A DNA stretch of 64,000 bases from UBA3951 sp050952125 (GCA_050952125.1 JBMNKK010000001.1:124001-188000); one strand, 5' to 3'. Shown: positions 8,449 through 17,580, counted from the first letter of the stretch. The notes: generated by a model not told the origin, from the letters alone. Numbers and translations are program-made.

Positions 8449-9066
8449 GTGCGAAGAGAAGTTCCGTTATTGGTTGGCGGATTGACAGGCTTCCTGTTTG
8501 TGGTCGAGTACTTCTTCAATGTTCCCTTCCTGAGTGAAACAGCCAAGGCAGTTCAAAGCTGGGTTGTCGTCATATCAGCGTTCATGATGGGGCTGGGAGC
8601 TATCAACCTCCTCCGCATCCACTCCAGAAACCTGGTCAACCCCAGAAGGACAAGTAAGCTGAACTCAGTACTCATGCTGGGCTCTCTCCTATGCATGTCT
8701 TTCACAGGTATCGTCCTTGGCCAAGACAGCCCTTTCTTCAAGACACTCTTCAGCAGCGTGTATGAACCACTAGGAGCAACAGCATTCGCGACGCTCATGT
8801 TCTATGCCGCCACTGTCGTCTTCAGATCGTTCAGGTTCAGAAATTTGGCCACCACACTCTTCATGGCTTCGGCCGCTCTCGTCATTTTCGGCCGCTCTCC
8901 GCTTGGAGAAGCATTGGTGCCGGTCGCTAAGACGCTGGCCGACTGGATCTTCAAGATCCCGAACCTCGCCGGACAGAGAGGTATCATGATAGGTTCGGCT
9001 ATCGGCGCCGTCTCTGTCAGCCTCCGGGTGATCCTAGGAGTAGACCGCAAATATCTCGGTGAATAG
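8449..9066 (+). CDS. Multi-pass membrane protein D, function unknown
   Basis: GTG start after AAAGGTGGTGA; 205 residues with about six hydrophobic segments and few charged residues. It lies 17 bases after C, and the downstream gene A2 begins 13 bases beyond its stop, so it belongs to the same transcript. No copy of it is visible near A1 and B1, but that operon begins outside the window and may carry one. No recognisable motif; probably a subunit of a membrane complex with A, B and C. Confidence 0.78.
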   Translation: MRREVPLLVGGLTGFLFVVEYFFNVPFLSETAKAVQSWVVVISAFMMGLGAINLLRIHSRNLVNPRRTSKLNSVLMLGSLLCMSFTGIVLGQDSPFFKTLFSSVYEPLGATAFATLMFYAATVVFRSFRFRNLATTLFMASAALVIFGRSPLGEALVPVAKTLADWIFKIPNLAGQRGIMIGSAIGAVSVSLRVILGVDRKYLGE

Positions 9067-9079
9067 TGAGGTGAGAATC

Positions 9080-9907
9080 GTGGATTGGCTTAGGAATCTC
9101 GATAGACGGATCATCTATGCGATAGTGTTTCTTTCACTGCTATTGCCTTTAGCCTGGCCTATCGGTTCACCGGTCAGCGTTAGCACGTGGACCAGAGCGG
9201 TTTACGAAGCCATCGAAGGTCTCTCCCCTGGCGACACGATTCTGTTCGCCATGGATATCAGCGTTACGTCATCAGCTGACGAGCTTCCTCAGGCAACAAC
9301 GGTGCTCCGTCACCTGATGTCTCGTGACATCCGTGTTATTTTCGTAAACTTCGTCCCCACCGGCGCGCCGTACACGGCTGACGCTATAGCTCAGTATGAG
9401 AAAGAAGGCAAGGTGTACGGTGAAGACTTCGCTCACCTGGGATACGTTGCAGGGCTCGAGTCAGGCATGGTTGCCTTCTTTGCCGATATGGCCGGCACGA
9501 CTCCGACAGACGCACGGGGAAACAGGACATCTTCCCTGCCCATCATGAAGGGCATCAACAGCCTCCACGATGTGGAACTCGTAGTCGCCAACGTGGGAGG
9601 GACTCCCGGAATCGCGGAATGGGTCAGGCAAGCCCACGTACCCTACAACAGCAAGCGGCTCTTGGTAAACGCGCTTGGCCCGCACTTTGGCCTCATTGAG
9701 CCCTACATCCAGTCCAAACAGGTCGTGGGTGTCCTTGCCGGTTCCAGGGGCGCGGCCGAGTATGAATCCCTCACGAAGATGCCCGGGCTGGGCGCCGCCA
9801 TGATGGACTCACAGTCAATCGGGCTCATGTCCATTCTGGCCATCATGATCTTGGGCAACATCGTGCATTTCGTAGATAAACGGAAAGCAAAGGGAGGGAC
9901 AAAGTGA
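9080..9907 (+). CDS. Membrane-anchored protein A2 (paralog of A1)
   Basis: The GTG at 9080 is preferred to one at 9059: GAGGTGA lies at proper distance, it avoids overlap with D, and it gives exactly the length of A1 (275 residues) with aligned N-termini (NLDRR against NIDRI). Membrane segments lie near residues 10-30 and 245-265. Shared motifs with A1 are RTSSLPIMK/PTSSLPITK, SRGAAEYE/LRGSAEYE and MDSQSIG/MDAQSLG. The strong conservation of the block around TSSLPI suggests a binding or assembly site in the soluble domain. Function unknown. Confidence 0.84.
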   Translation: MDWLRNLDRRIIYAIVFLSLLLPLAWPIGSPVSVSTWTRAVYEAIEGLSPGDTILFAMDISVTSSADELPQATTVLRHLMSRDIRVIFVNFVPTGAPYTADAIAQYEKEGKVYGEDFAHLGYVAGLESGMVAFFADMAGTTPTDARGNRTSSLPIMKGINSLHDVELVVANVGGTPGIAEWVRQAHVPYNSKRLLVNALGPHFGLIEPYIQSKQVVGVLAGSRGAAEYESLTKMPGLGAAMMDSQSIGLMSILAIMILGNIVHFVDKRKAKGGTK

Positions 9908-9908
9908 C

Positions 9909-10532
9909 ATGGCTACTGACGTCAGCACTTGGATTGCCGCAATCGCTAGCCTCTGCATGCTGTCGCTCCTACTAGGAGACAACCCGTTCTTCAGCGCAGC
10001 TGAACATATATACGTCGGGCTGGGTGCCGGTTACTACCTGGTCCTGGGGTTCCAGAATATCAAGAACATGGCGTGGGGACCGCTGGTCAGAGGTGAAGGC
10101 ATCATCTACGTTGTTCCGCTGATCCTGGGACTCCTTGTCTACACTCGATACTTCAAATCGGTCAGCTACCTCAGCCGCATATCGGCTTCGATCGTGGTAT
10201 GCATGGGAGCAGCCATCGGTCTCAGAGGCTCCATCGTCAGCGATTTCGCCAAGCAGATTGAATCGACTATCTCACTGCCGCTGAACTCCTTTGACAACTT
10301 AGTGGTTGTCGTCGGAACGGCCGCGACCCTCGGGTACTTCTACTTCACCAAACTGAAGTCGCCCGGCCTCGCAAAGGTTCAGAAAGCGGTAAGCGTGACA
10401 GGTCAATCGGTGATGATGGTAGCGCTGGGAGCCTTGTTTGCGAACAGCATGTTCACTTTTGCGGCGAGGCTGATAGGAAGGCTTCAGTTCCTCTTCGGAG
10501 AGTGGATTCACTTCGTCAAGCTTCCTTCTTAA
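9909..10532 (+). CDS. Multi-pass membrane protein B2 (paralog of B1)
   Basis: ATG start one base after the A2 stop, with GGGAGGG upstream. The 207-residue product has about six membrane segments and shares AEHIYVGLG and GRLQFLFGEW(I)H with B1. It is the last gene of the M20-C-D-A2-B2 operon and is followed by a strong terminator. Its strict pairing with A in both loci argues for a physical A-B complex. Confidence 0.84.
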   Translation: MATDVSTWIAAIASLCMLSLLLGDNPFFSAAEHIYVGLGAGYYLVLGFQNIKNMAWGPLVRGEGIIYVVPLILGLLVYTRYFKSVSYLSRISASIVVCMGAAIGLRGSIVSDFAKQIESTISLPLNSFDNLVVVVGTAATLGYFYFTKLKSPGLAKVQKAVSVTGQSVMMVALGALFANSMFTFAARLIGRLQFLFGEWIHFVKLPS

Positions 10533-10565
10533 CACCTAGCCGAAGCTGCAGACATGTTCAGGAGA

Positions 10566-10592
10566 AGGGGCGGGCTTAGAGCCCGTCCCTTT
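10566..10592 (+). terminator. Rho-independent terminator after B2
   Basis: Stem AGGGGCGGGCT paired with AGCCCGTCCCT around a three-base loop, followed by TTT, 33 bases after the B2 stop. It closes the M20-C-D-A2-B2 operon. Confidence 0.8.
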
Positions 10593-10689
10593 GCTATGCC
10601 AGCCGAGGAATCTGTGTGAAGAGCGTAGAACCCCTCCCTATTGACTCATTTACCGCCGCGTGCATTGAACTCTGAACGGAGGTATCGCC

Positions 10690-11514
10690 ATGTCTGACAC
10701 ATCAAAACTGCATACTGAAGTCGAGTCTCGCGCTACCGGGCGTTTCGAGGGCCGCGTTCCGGATCTCACAAGGCTTCTCGAACCTGCCGGCGGCGAGTGG
10801 GCCGTGGTGATTGACGATCTGGATGGCAAGGGAAGCCTCTCTTTTGACGCGGCATCCCCGTTTACCGCGGCGTCGGTCATCAAGATCCCTATAATGATGA
10901 CGGCCTTTCATCAAGCCAGAGAGGGCAAGATCCGCCTCGATGACACCATAGTCCTCAGGAATGAGGATAAGGTTGGAGGCTCCGGGGTGCTCCGCGAGTT
11001 CCACGCGGGACTTTCGCTGACGCTGCTTGATGCCATACACATGATGATAGTCGTTAGCGACAACACCGGGACAAACCTGACCATGGATGCCGTCGGACGG
11101 GAATCCGTGAACGAGTATGTTCTCGATAAAGGGTGCAAAAACACACGCCTGGAAGCCCACTTGATGCGTCCGAAACCCCAAGGGCCGTGGAACAAGATCA
11201 CGGCTGAAGACATCGGGCTCCTCCTAAGAGGACTGGCCGACAGGACCATCGAGAACCCCGGCGACTGCGATACCATGATCGACATCATGAAAAGGCAGCA
11301 GTACAACCACAAACTGCCGAGGTTTCTACCGAAGGGCGTTGTGTGCGCCCACAAGACGGGAGAAGTAAGGGGCGTAACCCATGACGCGGGCATCGTGTAT
11401 GCTCCGGATGCACGGTTCGTGATCGTGTGCCTGTCGCAAAAGCTGGAGGACGTTGACATCGGCAACCGCGTGATCGGCGAAGTCGCGAAGTGGGCCTACG
11501 GAGTGCTGAAATAG
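10690..11514 (+). CDS. Class A beta-lactamase-like serine hydrolase, apparently cytosolic
   Basis: ATG start with CGGAGG upstream; 274 residues. The three active-site motifs of the family are present: Ser62-V-I-Lys65 (SxxK), Ser123-Asp124-Asn125 (SDN) and Lys222-Thr-Gly (KTG). There is no signal peptide or membrane segment, so unlike true beta-lactamases it should stay in the cytoplasm, where it may hydrolyse peptides, amides or esters. The omega-loop deacylating Glu is not clearly placed. It stands alone between two terminators, just downstream of the duplicated membrane system; a functional link is possible but unproven. Confidence 0.85.
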   Translation: MSDTSKLHTEVESRATGRFEGRVPDLTRLLEPAGGEWAVVIDDLDGKGSLSFDAASPFTAASVIKIPIMMTAFHQAREGKIRLDDTIVLRNEDKVGGSGVLREFHAGLSLTLLDAIHMMIVVSDNTGTNLTMDAVGRESVNEYVLDKGCKNTRLEAHLMRPKPQGPWNKITAEDIGLLLRGLADRTIENPGDCDTMIDIMKRQQYNHKLPRFLPKGVVCAHKTGEVRGVTHDAGIVYAPDARFVIVCLSQKLEDVDIGNRVIGEVAKWAYGVLK

Positions 11515-11519
11515 CGGCC

Positions 11520-11556
11520 GGGGAGCTTGCCTTCTTCTGCGAAGGCAAGCCTCCCC
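11520..11556. terminator. Bidirectional terminator between convergent genes
   Basis: A long stem (GGGGAGCTTGCCTTC with its complement, one bulged base) immediately follows the serine hydrolase stop and also faces the end of pepF on the other strand. Confidence 0.75.
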
Positions 11557-11622
11557 CGCCTTCGAGTCTCATACCAAATAAACTCGGCCTCTAGTCGAGT
11601 GTCTGTGGGTACGCGTCCCGTC

Positions 11623-13422
11623 CTAGAAGCTCTTCACTACTTCGTCCACAAGCGATCCGACGTAGGCGACAGCACTGCGCATGGCGTCGGGCTTCGTCAT
11701 ATCCACGCCGGCCATTTTGGCCAGCTCGATCGGCGACTTCGTGCCGCCGGCCTTCAGAACCTCAATCCAGCGCTCTGCGGCCGGTTTGCCATGGGCCTGG
11801 ATCTCCTGTGCCACGGCCGTGCCCACCGTAAGCCCTGCCGAGTAAGTGTACGGGTAGAGGCCCATGTAGTAGTGGGGCTGGCGCATCCAAGTAAGGCGGG
11901 CGCCGTCGTCTATGGTAACCTCTCCGCCCCAGTACTCCTCAAGGATCTCTCCCTGGACTCTGCTGAGGACAGAGGCCGTAATCGGCTGGCCCTTCTCAGC
12001 CAGAATGTAGATGCGCCTCTGCAACTCGCCCTCAATGAGGTGCCTGACGAAGTTGTGGTGATAGGTCATCAGGAACTGCATGATGAGCCAGCGGCGCATC
12101 CTGGGATCGGATGTCTGGGAGAGGATCTTGTTGCCGACCAGAAGCTCATTGATGGTAGAAGGAGCCTCAATGAAGAACATTGACGGCCTGGCGTTGGCAA
12201 GGCGCTGATACCTCTGGGACATGACACCCTGCCCCGCGTGGCCCAGCTCGTGGCCGAGGATAAGCGCGTTCCTCATGCTGCCCGTCCAGGTAACCAAGAT
12301 GTACGGGTGAACGCCCGGCACCGAGTTGCAGAAGGCGCCGGTTGACTTACCGACGTTGTCGGCAAGGTCAATCCAACGGTTCTTCAGTCCTTCCTCGATG
12401 ATCGCCGTGTACTCGGGTCCAAGCACGGAGATGCCGTCGAGGATTAGGCGCCCTCCCTCTTCAAACGTGGTTTCGGGATTGAAGTCGGGGTCCAGGGGCG
12501 CTTCGATATCACAGTAGAGCATTTCGTCCAGCCCAAGCACCTTCTTGCGCAGCCGGGCATACTTCCGCATATGAGGAGCCAGTTCCTTGAGGATCACATC
12601 ATGGATGTGATTGTAGACCTCCATGGGCACTTCCTGCCGCTTGAGGAACATGTCTGTCGCAGACTCGTATCCCCTCAGTTTGGCCAGCACCACGTTCTTC
12701 TTGACTTCGGTACCCCAGGTGGCGCCATAGGTGTTCTGATACGCCTTAAGACCCTTCGTGAACGAAGCATAGGCGTTACGCCGGAGCGTGAAGTCGGGTG
12801 ACTTCTCGTAGGTCTCCTCGTACAAGGCGAATGACATGGGATACGTCTTGCCGTTACTATCTGTGATGGGCTCGAAAGCCATGTCCGCAGACTTCGAGCG
12901 GTTGTAAATGAGGGACGGAGCGCTCAGCACTTCTCCAAGGGAGGCCAATGCCACCTCGGTTTCAGGGTGCAGGAGGTGAGCCTTCTCCTTGATCATCAGC
13001 TCGATCATCCGCCGGTACGGTGAAAGGCCGGGCGACTCCTGCAAGTAACGTTCCAGAGTGCCGTCAGGCAGGCCCAAAGCCTCCGACCGGACAAACGCGG
13101 TCTCGGCGCCTATCTTCGCGGCAAGGGCTCCGGCGCGGCCGGCGTCCGCTTGGTTCGCGGGATCGGTTCCGTCGGCCGACAGCCTCAAAGACGCGTACGA
13201 CATCACCCTGGCGAATTTCAGCTGGAGATTTTCCATTTCCTCAATACACTTGAGGAACACCTCCGGCCCTTCCGCGAGCCGGCCTTTGAACCGGGTGACC
13301 TGGGATACGTAGGCTGCCGCATCGGCCATACCCTTTTCCCAGGCTTCGTGAGACGAGAAAAGATCATCTAGATTCCATGTCAGGTGAAGGGGGACTTCGG
13401 AACGTGTTGGACGCTTCTGCAT
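11623..13422 (-). CDS. pepF: Oligoendopeptidase F (M3B zinc metallopeptidase)
   Basis: The ATG at 13422 is chosen because GAGGAGGA lies eight bases upstream; an in-frame ATG at 13440 has no site. The 599-residue product is the usual length. The M3 zinc motif HELGH lies in ILGHELGHAGQG near residue 386, with the third zinc ligand expected in EAPSTINE about 25 residues later. N- and C-terminal helical domains close over the groove, so it cuts short peptides (roughly 6-20 residues) in the cytoplasm. It follows a small CxxC membrane protein gene on the same strand by 69 bases. Confidence 0.93.
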   Translation of the reverse strand: MQKRPTRSEVPLHLTWNLDDLFSSHEAWEKGMADAAAYVSQVTRFKGRLAEGPEVFLKCIEEMENLQLKFARVMSYASLRLSADGTDPANQADAGRAGALAAKIGAETAFVRSEALGLPDGTLERYLQESPGLSPYRRMIELMIKEKAHLLHPETEVALASLGEVLSAPSLIYNRSKSADMAFEPITDSNGKTYPMSFALYEETYEKSPDFTLRRNAYASFTKGLKAYQNTYGATWGTEVKKNVVLAKLRGYESATDMFLKRQEVPMEVYNHIHDVILKELAPHMRKYARLRKKVLGLDEMLYCDIEAPLDPDFNPETTFEEGGRLILDGISVLGPEYTAIIEEGLKNRWIDLADNVGKSTGAFCNSVPGVHPYILVTWTGSMRNALILGHELGHAGQGVMSQRYQRLANARPSMFFIEAPSTINELLVGNKILSQTSDPRMRRWLIMQFLMTYHHNFVRHLIEGELQRRIYILAEKGQPITASVLSRVQGEILEEYWGGEVTIDDGARLTWMRQPHYYMGLYPYTYSAGLTVGTAVAQEIQAHGKPAAERWIEVLKAGGTKSPIELAKMAGVDMTKPDAMRSAVAYVGSLVDEVVKSF

Positions 13423-13491
13423 GGGGACGGTCCTCCTCATTTTGGTGAGTTCGGAAAGGAAAGCTGTTCGCGGGCCGAGGCGCAGATCCCT

Positions 13492-13851
13492 TTAGCTGAA
13501 GCCGCCGGCCCCGGCTTCGCGGTCGTGCCTGATGGCTTTAGCCCACTTCTCAGCATCTCTAAAACGCCAGGTATGGCGGCAGTACCCGCACGAATACTTC
13601 TTTTCCATTCCCAGCACTGTTAGTAGGCTAAGCCCTGCCGCCAATACAGCGCCTGTGGCCACTCCGGTCACTCCGAACGCGTAGAGCACGACGGCGACAG
13701 CGCCCAAAGCTACAGAGACAGGCAGGTACCGCCGGGGATCGTGGAACGAGACCTCGGCGCTGCCGCACCTCGGGCACGGCATACGGCAGCCCGGGGTGAA
13801 GCGGGAGTTCAGGCTCGCTTCGATGAATTGAGGGGAGAATCTCGAGTACAT
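13492..13851 (-). CDS. Small membrane protein with two CxxC knuckles
   Basis: An ATG at 13851 behind GGAGGAG gives a 119-residue protein. A first CPRC knuckle near residue 25 is followed by two hydrophobic segments (about 42-75) and a second CGYC knuckle near 87, so the two knuckles probably meet on the cytoplasmic side and bind one zinc. Upstream in-frame codons lack a ribosome site. It precedes pepF. Function not recognised. Confidence 0.6.
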   Translation of the reverse strand: MYSRFSPQFIEASLNSRFTPGCRMPCPRCGSAEVSFHDPRRYLPVSVALGAVAVVLYAFGVTGVATGAVLAAGLSLLTVLGMEKKYSCGYCRHTWRFRDAEKWAKAIRHDREAGAGGFS

Positions 13852-13951
13852 TGTCCTCTCCTCCAAGGAATAGTGCGGAGCTATTCCGCGTTGGCCAAGT
13901 GCGAAATTCGTGAATGATCTGCAAATCCCTTCTTGGTGATGGCGTAAATGA

Positions 13952-13973
13952 AGGAGGGCCGTAAGGCCCTCCT
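13952..13973 (-). terminator. Terminator after the stalk-domain protein gene
   Basis: Perfect nine-base-pair stem AGGAGGGCC with a GTAA loop, 47 bases past the end of the gene at 14020-15120. The T run is weak on the minus strand. Confidence 0.6.
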
Positions 13974-14019
13974 CTGTATACAGAATCGGCAATAAGCCCA
14001 TGCGTCTTGCGGTGGTTTC

Positions 14020-15120
14020 CTACTTCTTGATGGTAACCGAAGTCGCCCCCGCACGCGCCGGGTATGACATCAATACGGCACCGACCTCAGCCTCAATCGT
14101 CTGTCCGACCGCAAGATCCGTGATGCTGCCTCCAACCTTTTCTCCGTCTTCCTCTACGAAGATCGCGGTCTCGTTCGAGATGGAAACCCACGTCAGGCTG
14201 GGCTCTCCGCTGGCCATAGGCCCGCCCTCAACCAGGATACGGGTGCTCTCGCCCGCTTCAACTTCCTTTACGGTTCCTGTGAGGGTGCTCCTAATCTCCT
14301 CGACAGGCCCGGGGATGGGGACGACCAGTTCCATCATTCTGGACTCCGCACCCTCTTGGCCGACTTCCGGAGCCCGGCGCTCCATAAAGCCAAGGACATT
14401 TGTCAGCGTATCGGCGGAAACCAAGGTACGGTCGTTTGCTAGTACCGGCGATTTCGCCATATCTATCTTGACCGTTTCCCGCCCGCCGCGGTTCACCTCG
14501 GCCGAACGGTTTCCGATCTCAAACGTGACTACCCGGTCGGGCATACGTGCCGTTACTTGGCACTGTGCGCCATCCCACTCGACCTCTCCGCCTGCCGCCT
14601 CAACCAGAAACCTCAGAGGCACCATGAGTGTCTCTTCAGATACGAGCGGGCCCTGGTCAAAGGCGATTTCTCTGCCGTCAATGGCGATGGCGGCCGGGGC
14701 CGGTCTCGACGGCTCAACCGCTATCAGGCCCATGCCGTCGGGAACGGGAGTAAGTACGGGAAGGTTACCGGGATTATTTGATACGCTCTGGTCGGGGTCG
14801 ACTTGAATGTCGGTCACATCGACGGTCTTCACCATCTGAAAAGACATCCCGTCAAATAGGGTACCCCTGACCAAGACCACTTTGCCGATGAGCGGTCTAA
14901 ACACGGATGATTCTCCGCGGAGCATGTAGCCGTCGACTGAGTAGAACCCTCCCTCCAGGTCCGTGTAAGTAAGCACGCCCCGAAGGGTGATCTCCGCACT
15001 CGGCGCCACTTCGCCCGCGCTCGCGGGCGGCATGTCCACAGCCCCTTGGGCAAAGGCCGGCGATACAGAAGCTGCCAGTATGCAGATGGCCGCACCGGCG
15101 AGTTTGGTCCAGCGCTTCAT
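14020..15120 (-). CDS. Secreted protein with copper amine oxidase N-terminal-like (stalk) domain
   Basis: ATG start with GGAGGTG upstream; 366 residues. Residues 1-25 form a signal peptide ending AFAQG. A first region (about 45-105) resembles an OB-like fold. The domain at about 145-250 has the pattern I-D-G-R-x-I, then VPLRFLVEAAGGEVEWD, characteristic of the family often named copper amine oxidase N-terminal domain. In Firmicutes this domain occurs in many cell-wall proteins without oxidase activity, and no catalytic oxidase domain is present. The C-terminal quarter repeats an OB-like pattern (LTGTVKEVEAGE). Probably an envelope structural or binding protein. Confidence 0.8.
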   Translation of the reverse strand: MKRWTKLAGAAICILAASVSPAFAQGAVDMPPASAGEVAPSAEITLRGVLTYTDLEGGFYSVDGYMLRGESSVFRPLIGKVVLVRGTLFDGMSFQMVKTVDVTDIQVDPDQSVSNNPGNLPVLTPVPDGMGLIAVEPSRPAPAAIAIDGREIAFDQGPLVSEETLMVPLRFLVEAAGGEVEWDGAQCQVTARMPDRVVTFEIGNRSAEVNRGGRETVKIDMAKSPVLANDRTLVSADTLTNVLGFMERRAPEVGQEGAESRMMELVVPIPGPVEEIRSTLTGTVKEVEAGESTRILVEGGPMASGEPSLTWVSISNETAIFVEEDGEKVGGSITDLAVGQTIEAEVGAVLMSYPARAGATSVTIKK

Positions 15121-15189
15121 GAAAACACCTCCGAACTGGTTTCTACGGCGTTAGACGGAGGCGTACAACGATTGTTCCAGTACCTGGAC

Positions 15190-16395
15190 TTAAGGCAGCT
15201 TTTTCAGCACAAGGGTCGCAGCGTCAATCGTGCCTGCCGACTCCATTACATACCACGGGTAGGGCCTTCCGCTTCCGGCGAACTCGTCTCTAGCCCACGT
15301 GACAAACCTCTCAACCCGCTCTGTATCTTCCATGATCGCGGCTGTGACCGCGATCTTGGCCCAGGGGAACCGGTCGCCCGTTATCCCCTGATCCCAGAGC
15401 GGGAATTGCTCGTTGAACTTGGCCCAGATACCTGCCGCCTTTTCGCTTTCAGGCTCAAGGAGGCCGCACAGTATGAGGTCAGTTTGTGACACGGCGTCAG
15501 GGTACCACTTACCTTGTCTCGGAAACCGCTTGCCCAGCCAAGATAGAGACCACGCGTAAGACTCTTTTTCCGCGTCGTAGAGCACCTCATCAATGCCTTG
15601 AGAAACCCTTTCCGCAGCATCCTCGTATTGAGAGGCCAGCTTGTCCTCGCCGAAAAAGCGGAGCACGCCTGCCCAGTCCAACAGCCCCCGGTAGCATTCC
15701 GAGTTGTCCATGAGATACTTGGTCCTCGATCCGGGCATCACCCTGACCAGTCCGTCGGTATCCTGCAACTTCAATATGGCTTTGGCGGCAAGGTCAATGG
15801 AATCGAGATTCAACTCCACGAACTCGACGTCTCGAGTCGAGTTGAAGTAGTAGGACACAAGGGATAGGAAGGTTGCCGCATAGCTGTCGGCGGAGTCATA
15901 TCTGTACGTCGGCACCAACTGACCGTCACGCTTGACATAGTCATATATGGTGCCTGCGAGGCCGTTTCTGTCAGGATTGTTCATGTTGGTGAGATACCAT
16001 GAGATGTAATTCTTGGCTCTCTGCGGCTCGATATCCACGAGAGTCTTAGCAGCAAGGTTTGCGAAATAGGGCACGACGAGGTCCTGCTGGGGGGTCTGTG
16101 CTATCGCGCCGTTAGGCATCTGACTTTGGAGGAGCCACTCTTTCTCAGATTCCAGATAGGCGAGGTCGCTTGTAGCCCAGTCTGGGCTGACGCTCGCCTC
16201 TGCAACCCGGGTCCCATCTACTGAACTTCGGTCATTCGAATACTTGCTCTTAAGAAGCCATACCTCGTCTTTCAGCCTGGCAAGCACGGGGACGCCGCGG
16301 TAGGACGCTACCGCGATTGCTGCCAGCGCCACTGCAGCGCATACACCTACTATTCGAATGAACGACACCCTTCTTCTCACCACGCGCTCCGGCAT
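15190..16395 (-). CDS. Membrane-anchored six-hairpin-glycosidase-like protein
   Basis: The ATG at 16395 is chosen for its GGGAGG site; 401 residues. A single hydrophobic segment near residues 16-32 anchors or exports it. The rest is helical with repeated aromatic blocks (EWLLQSQMPNGAI, SYAATFLSLVSYY, CYRGLLDWAG, YPWYVMESAG), the pattern of alpha/alpha-toroid glycosidases. No sugar-binding catalytic acids can be fixed by eye, so it may be a glycan hydrolase or a non-catalytic relative. It lies 69 bases upstream of the stalk-domain gene, on the same strand. Confidence 0.68.
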   Translation of the reverse strand: MPERVVRRRVSFIRIVGVCAAVALAAIAVASYRGVPVLARLKDEVWLLKSKYSNDRSSVDGTRVAEASVSPDWATSDLAYLESEKEWLLQSQMPNGAIAQTPQQDLVVPYFANLAAKTLVDIEPQRAKNYISWYLTNMNNPDRNGLAGTIYDYVKRDGQLVPTYRYDSADSYAATFLSLVSYYFNSTRDVEFVELNLDSIDLAAKAILKLQDTDGLVRVMPGSRTKYLMDNSECYRGLLDWAGVLRFFGEDKLASQYEDAAERVSQGIDEVLYDAEKESYAWSLSWLGKRFPRQGKWYPDAVSQTDLILCGLLEPESEKAAGIWAKFNEQFPLWDQGITGDRFPWAKIAVTAAIMEDTERVERFVTWARDEFAGSGRPYPWYVMESAGTIDAATLVLKKLP

Positions 16396-16594
16396 TCGGG
16401 GCCTCCCAAGCACCCTTCGAGCAAGGTCAGAGACCGGCTCACCCTAGGCGACACGTCTTCTCACTGTCGTTACTTCACCTTTACAGCGCTAAAGTCCTGC
16501 TACACGTCGGTTTCGTGTGGTGGAAAAACAGCCCATGAAGATGCACAAAACGATATCGAATGGTGCCATCGCATAGCGATGCTGGATAGTCGTG

Positions 16595-17557
16595 TCACAT
16601 AGTTATGTGTCCAGGCGTTTTTGGGAACGGCCTGACCCTTGTGATCTCGCGCTCGCCTGTGACAAACCTGACAAGGCGCTCAATTCCAATGCCGAACCCG
16701 CTTGTGGGGTTGAGACCGGCCTCAGCCATTGCTAGGAACTCGCTGAAATCCAGAGGGTCTAGATTGCTCTCCCGGATTCGCTTCATGATGCTCTCGGGCA
16801 GGTACTCCCTCTCACCCCCGGATATGGCCTCTCCGAAACCCTCAGGGTAAAGGAGATCCATGCTCCGCACGGTTCTGCCGTCACCTGATTCTCTGTAGTA
16901 GAAACTCCGGCACTTCTTCGGGTAATCGGTAATCCAAAGGAACTCGCCCACCTCAGCAGAGACTTTTGATTCGGCCTCCTGCGTGAGTTCTTCACCAAAA
17001 CGTATAAGCATTCCGTGCGCCGCGGCTATCTTTAGCGCATCCTCGTACCGGATCCGTGTAAAGGGAACCTTGGGGACCTTAAGCTCGCGACCCAGAGCTC
17101 GCAGGAGCGGCTGCCAGTCATGGACAACACGGGCTATTGTCGACGCGATCATCTCCTCGGCAACTCGCATGCTGTCCTCGAAAGTAGCACCGGCCTCCTC
17201 CAAATCAAGCTGGCAGAACTCCACTAAGTGCCTACCTGAATCCGCATTAGTCACAGGCTCCAGCCTGACGTTTGGACTGAAAGAGTAGATGCGGCCAAAT
17301 GCGGTTGCCAAGACCTGCTTGTGAAACACCATGGAACTGGTGAGGTATGCCTTCCCCTCATACAGAGAGACGGGGAGCCTCTCGGCACCTCGAAGGCCCG
17401 GATCGGTTATCTTGGAGACTATCGGTGGGAGGAATTCGACAAACCCCTGGGTTCCAAGGTAGTCTCTTAGGGAATCGGTAACCGCCTGGCTCAACCGGAA
17501 CACCGCTTGAGCCTCTTCTGACTGCAGGTAAGTAAGGTAGGACACTTCTCTTTCCAC
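16595..17557 (-). CDS. Asparagine synthetase / AsxRS-like class II enzyme without anticodon domain
   Basis: GTG start with AGGGGG eight bases upstream; 320 residues. It contains the class II synthetase core of aspartyl/asparaginyl-tRNA synthetases: motif 2 region (FSPNVRLEP, HLVEFCQLDLE), and motif 3 G-I-G-I-E-R-L-V-R-F near the C-terminus. The N-terminal OB anticodon-binding domain is missing. This matches the archaeal-type asparagine synthetase related to AsnRS, which makes Asn from Asp without tRNA. The T-box ahead of it reads an Asn codon, which agrees. A truncated AsnRS paralog with another role is the alternative. Confidence 0.82.
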   Translation of the reverse strand: MEREVSYLTYLQSEEAQAVFRLSQAVTDSLRDYLGTQGFVEFLPPIVSKITDPGLRGAERLPVSLYEGKAYLTSSMVFHKQVLATAFGRIYSFSPNVRLEPVTNADSGRHLVEFCQLDLEEAGATFEDSMRVAEEMIASTIARVVHDWQPLLRALGRELKVPKVPFTRIRYEDALKIAAAHGMLIRFGEELTQEAESKVSAEVGEFLWITDYPKKCRSFYYRESGDGRTVRSMDLLYPEGFGEAISGGEREYLPESIMKRIRESNLDPLDFSEFLAMAEAGLNPTSGFGIGIERLVRFVTGEREITRVRPFPKTPGHITM

Positions 17558-17580
17558 TTATTCTGCCCCCTAAACGAAAT

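Noticed and set aside
10635..10690. TTGACT near 10645 as a promoter for the serine hydrolase
   Set aside because: No acceptable -10 element lies 16-18 bases downstream.
11527..12183. Open frame of 218 codons opposite pepF
   Set aside because: It is antisense to the conserved PepF domain including the zinc motif; its composition is that of a shadow frame.
14020..15120. Copper amine oxidase
   Set aside because: Only the small N-terminal-like domain is present; the catalytic oxidase domain and its topaquinone motif are absent.
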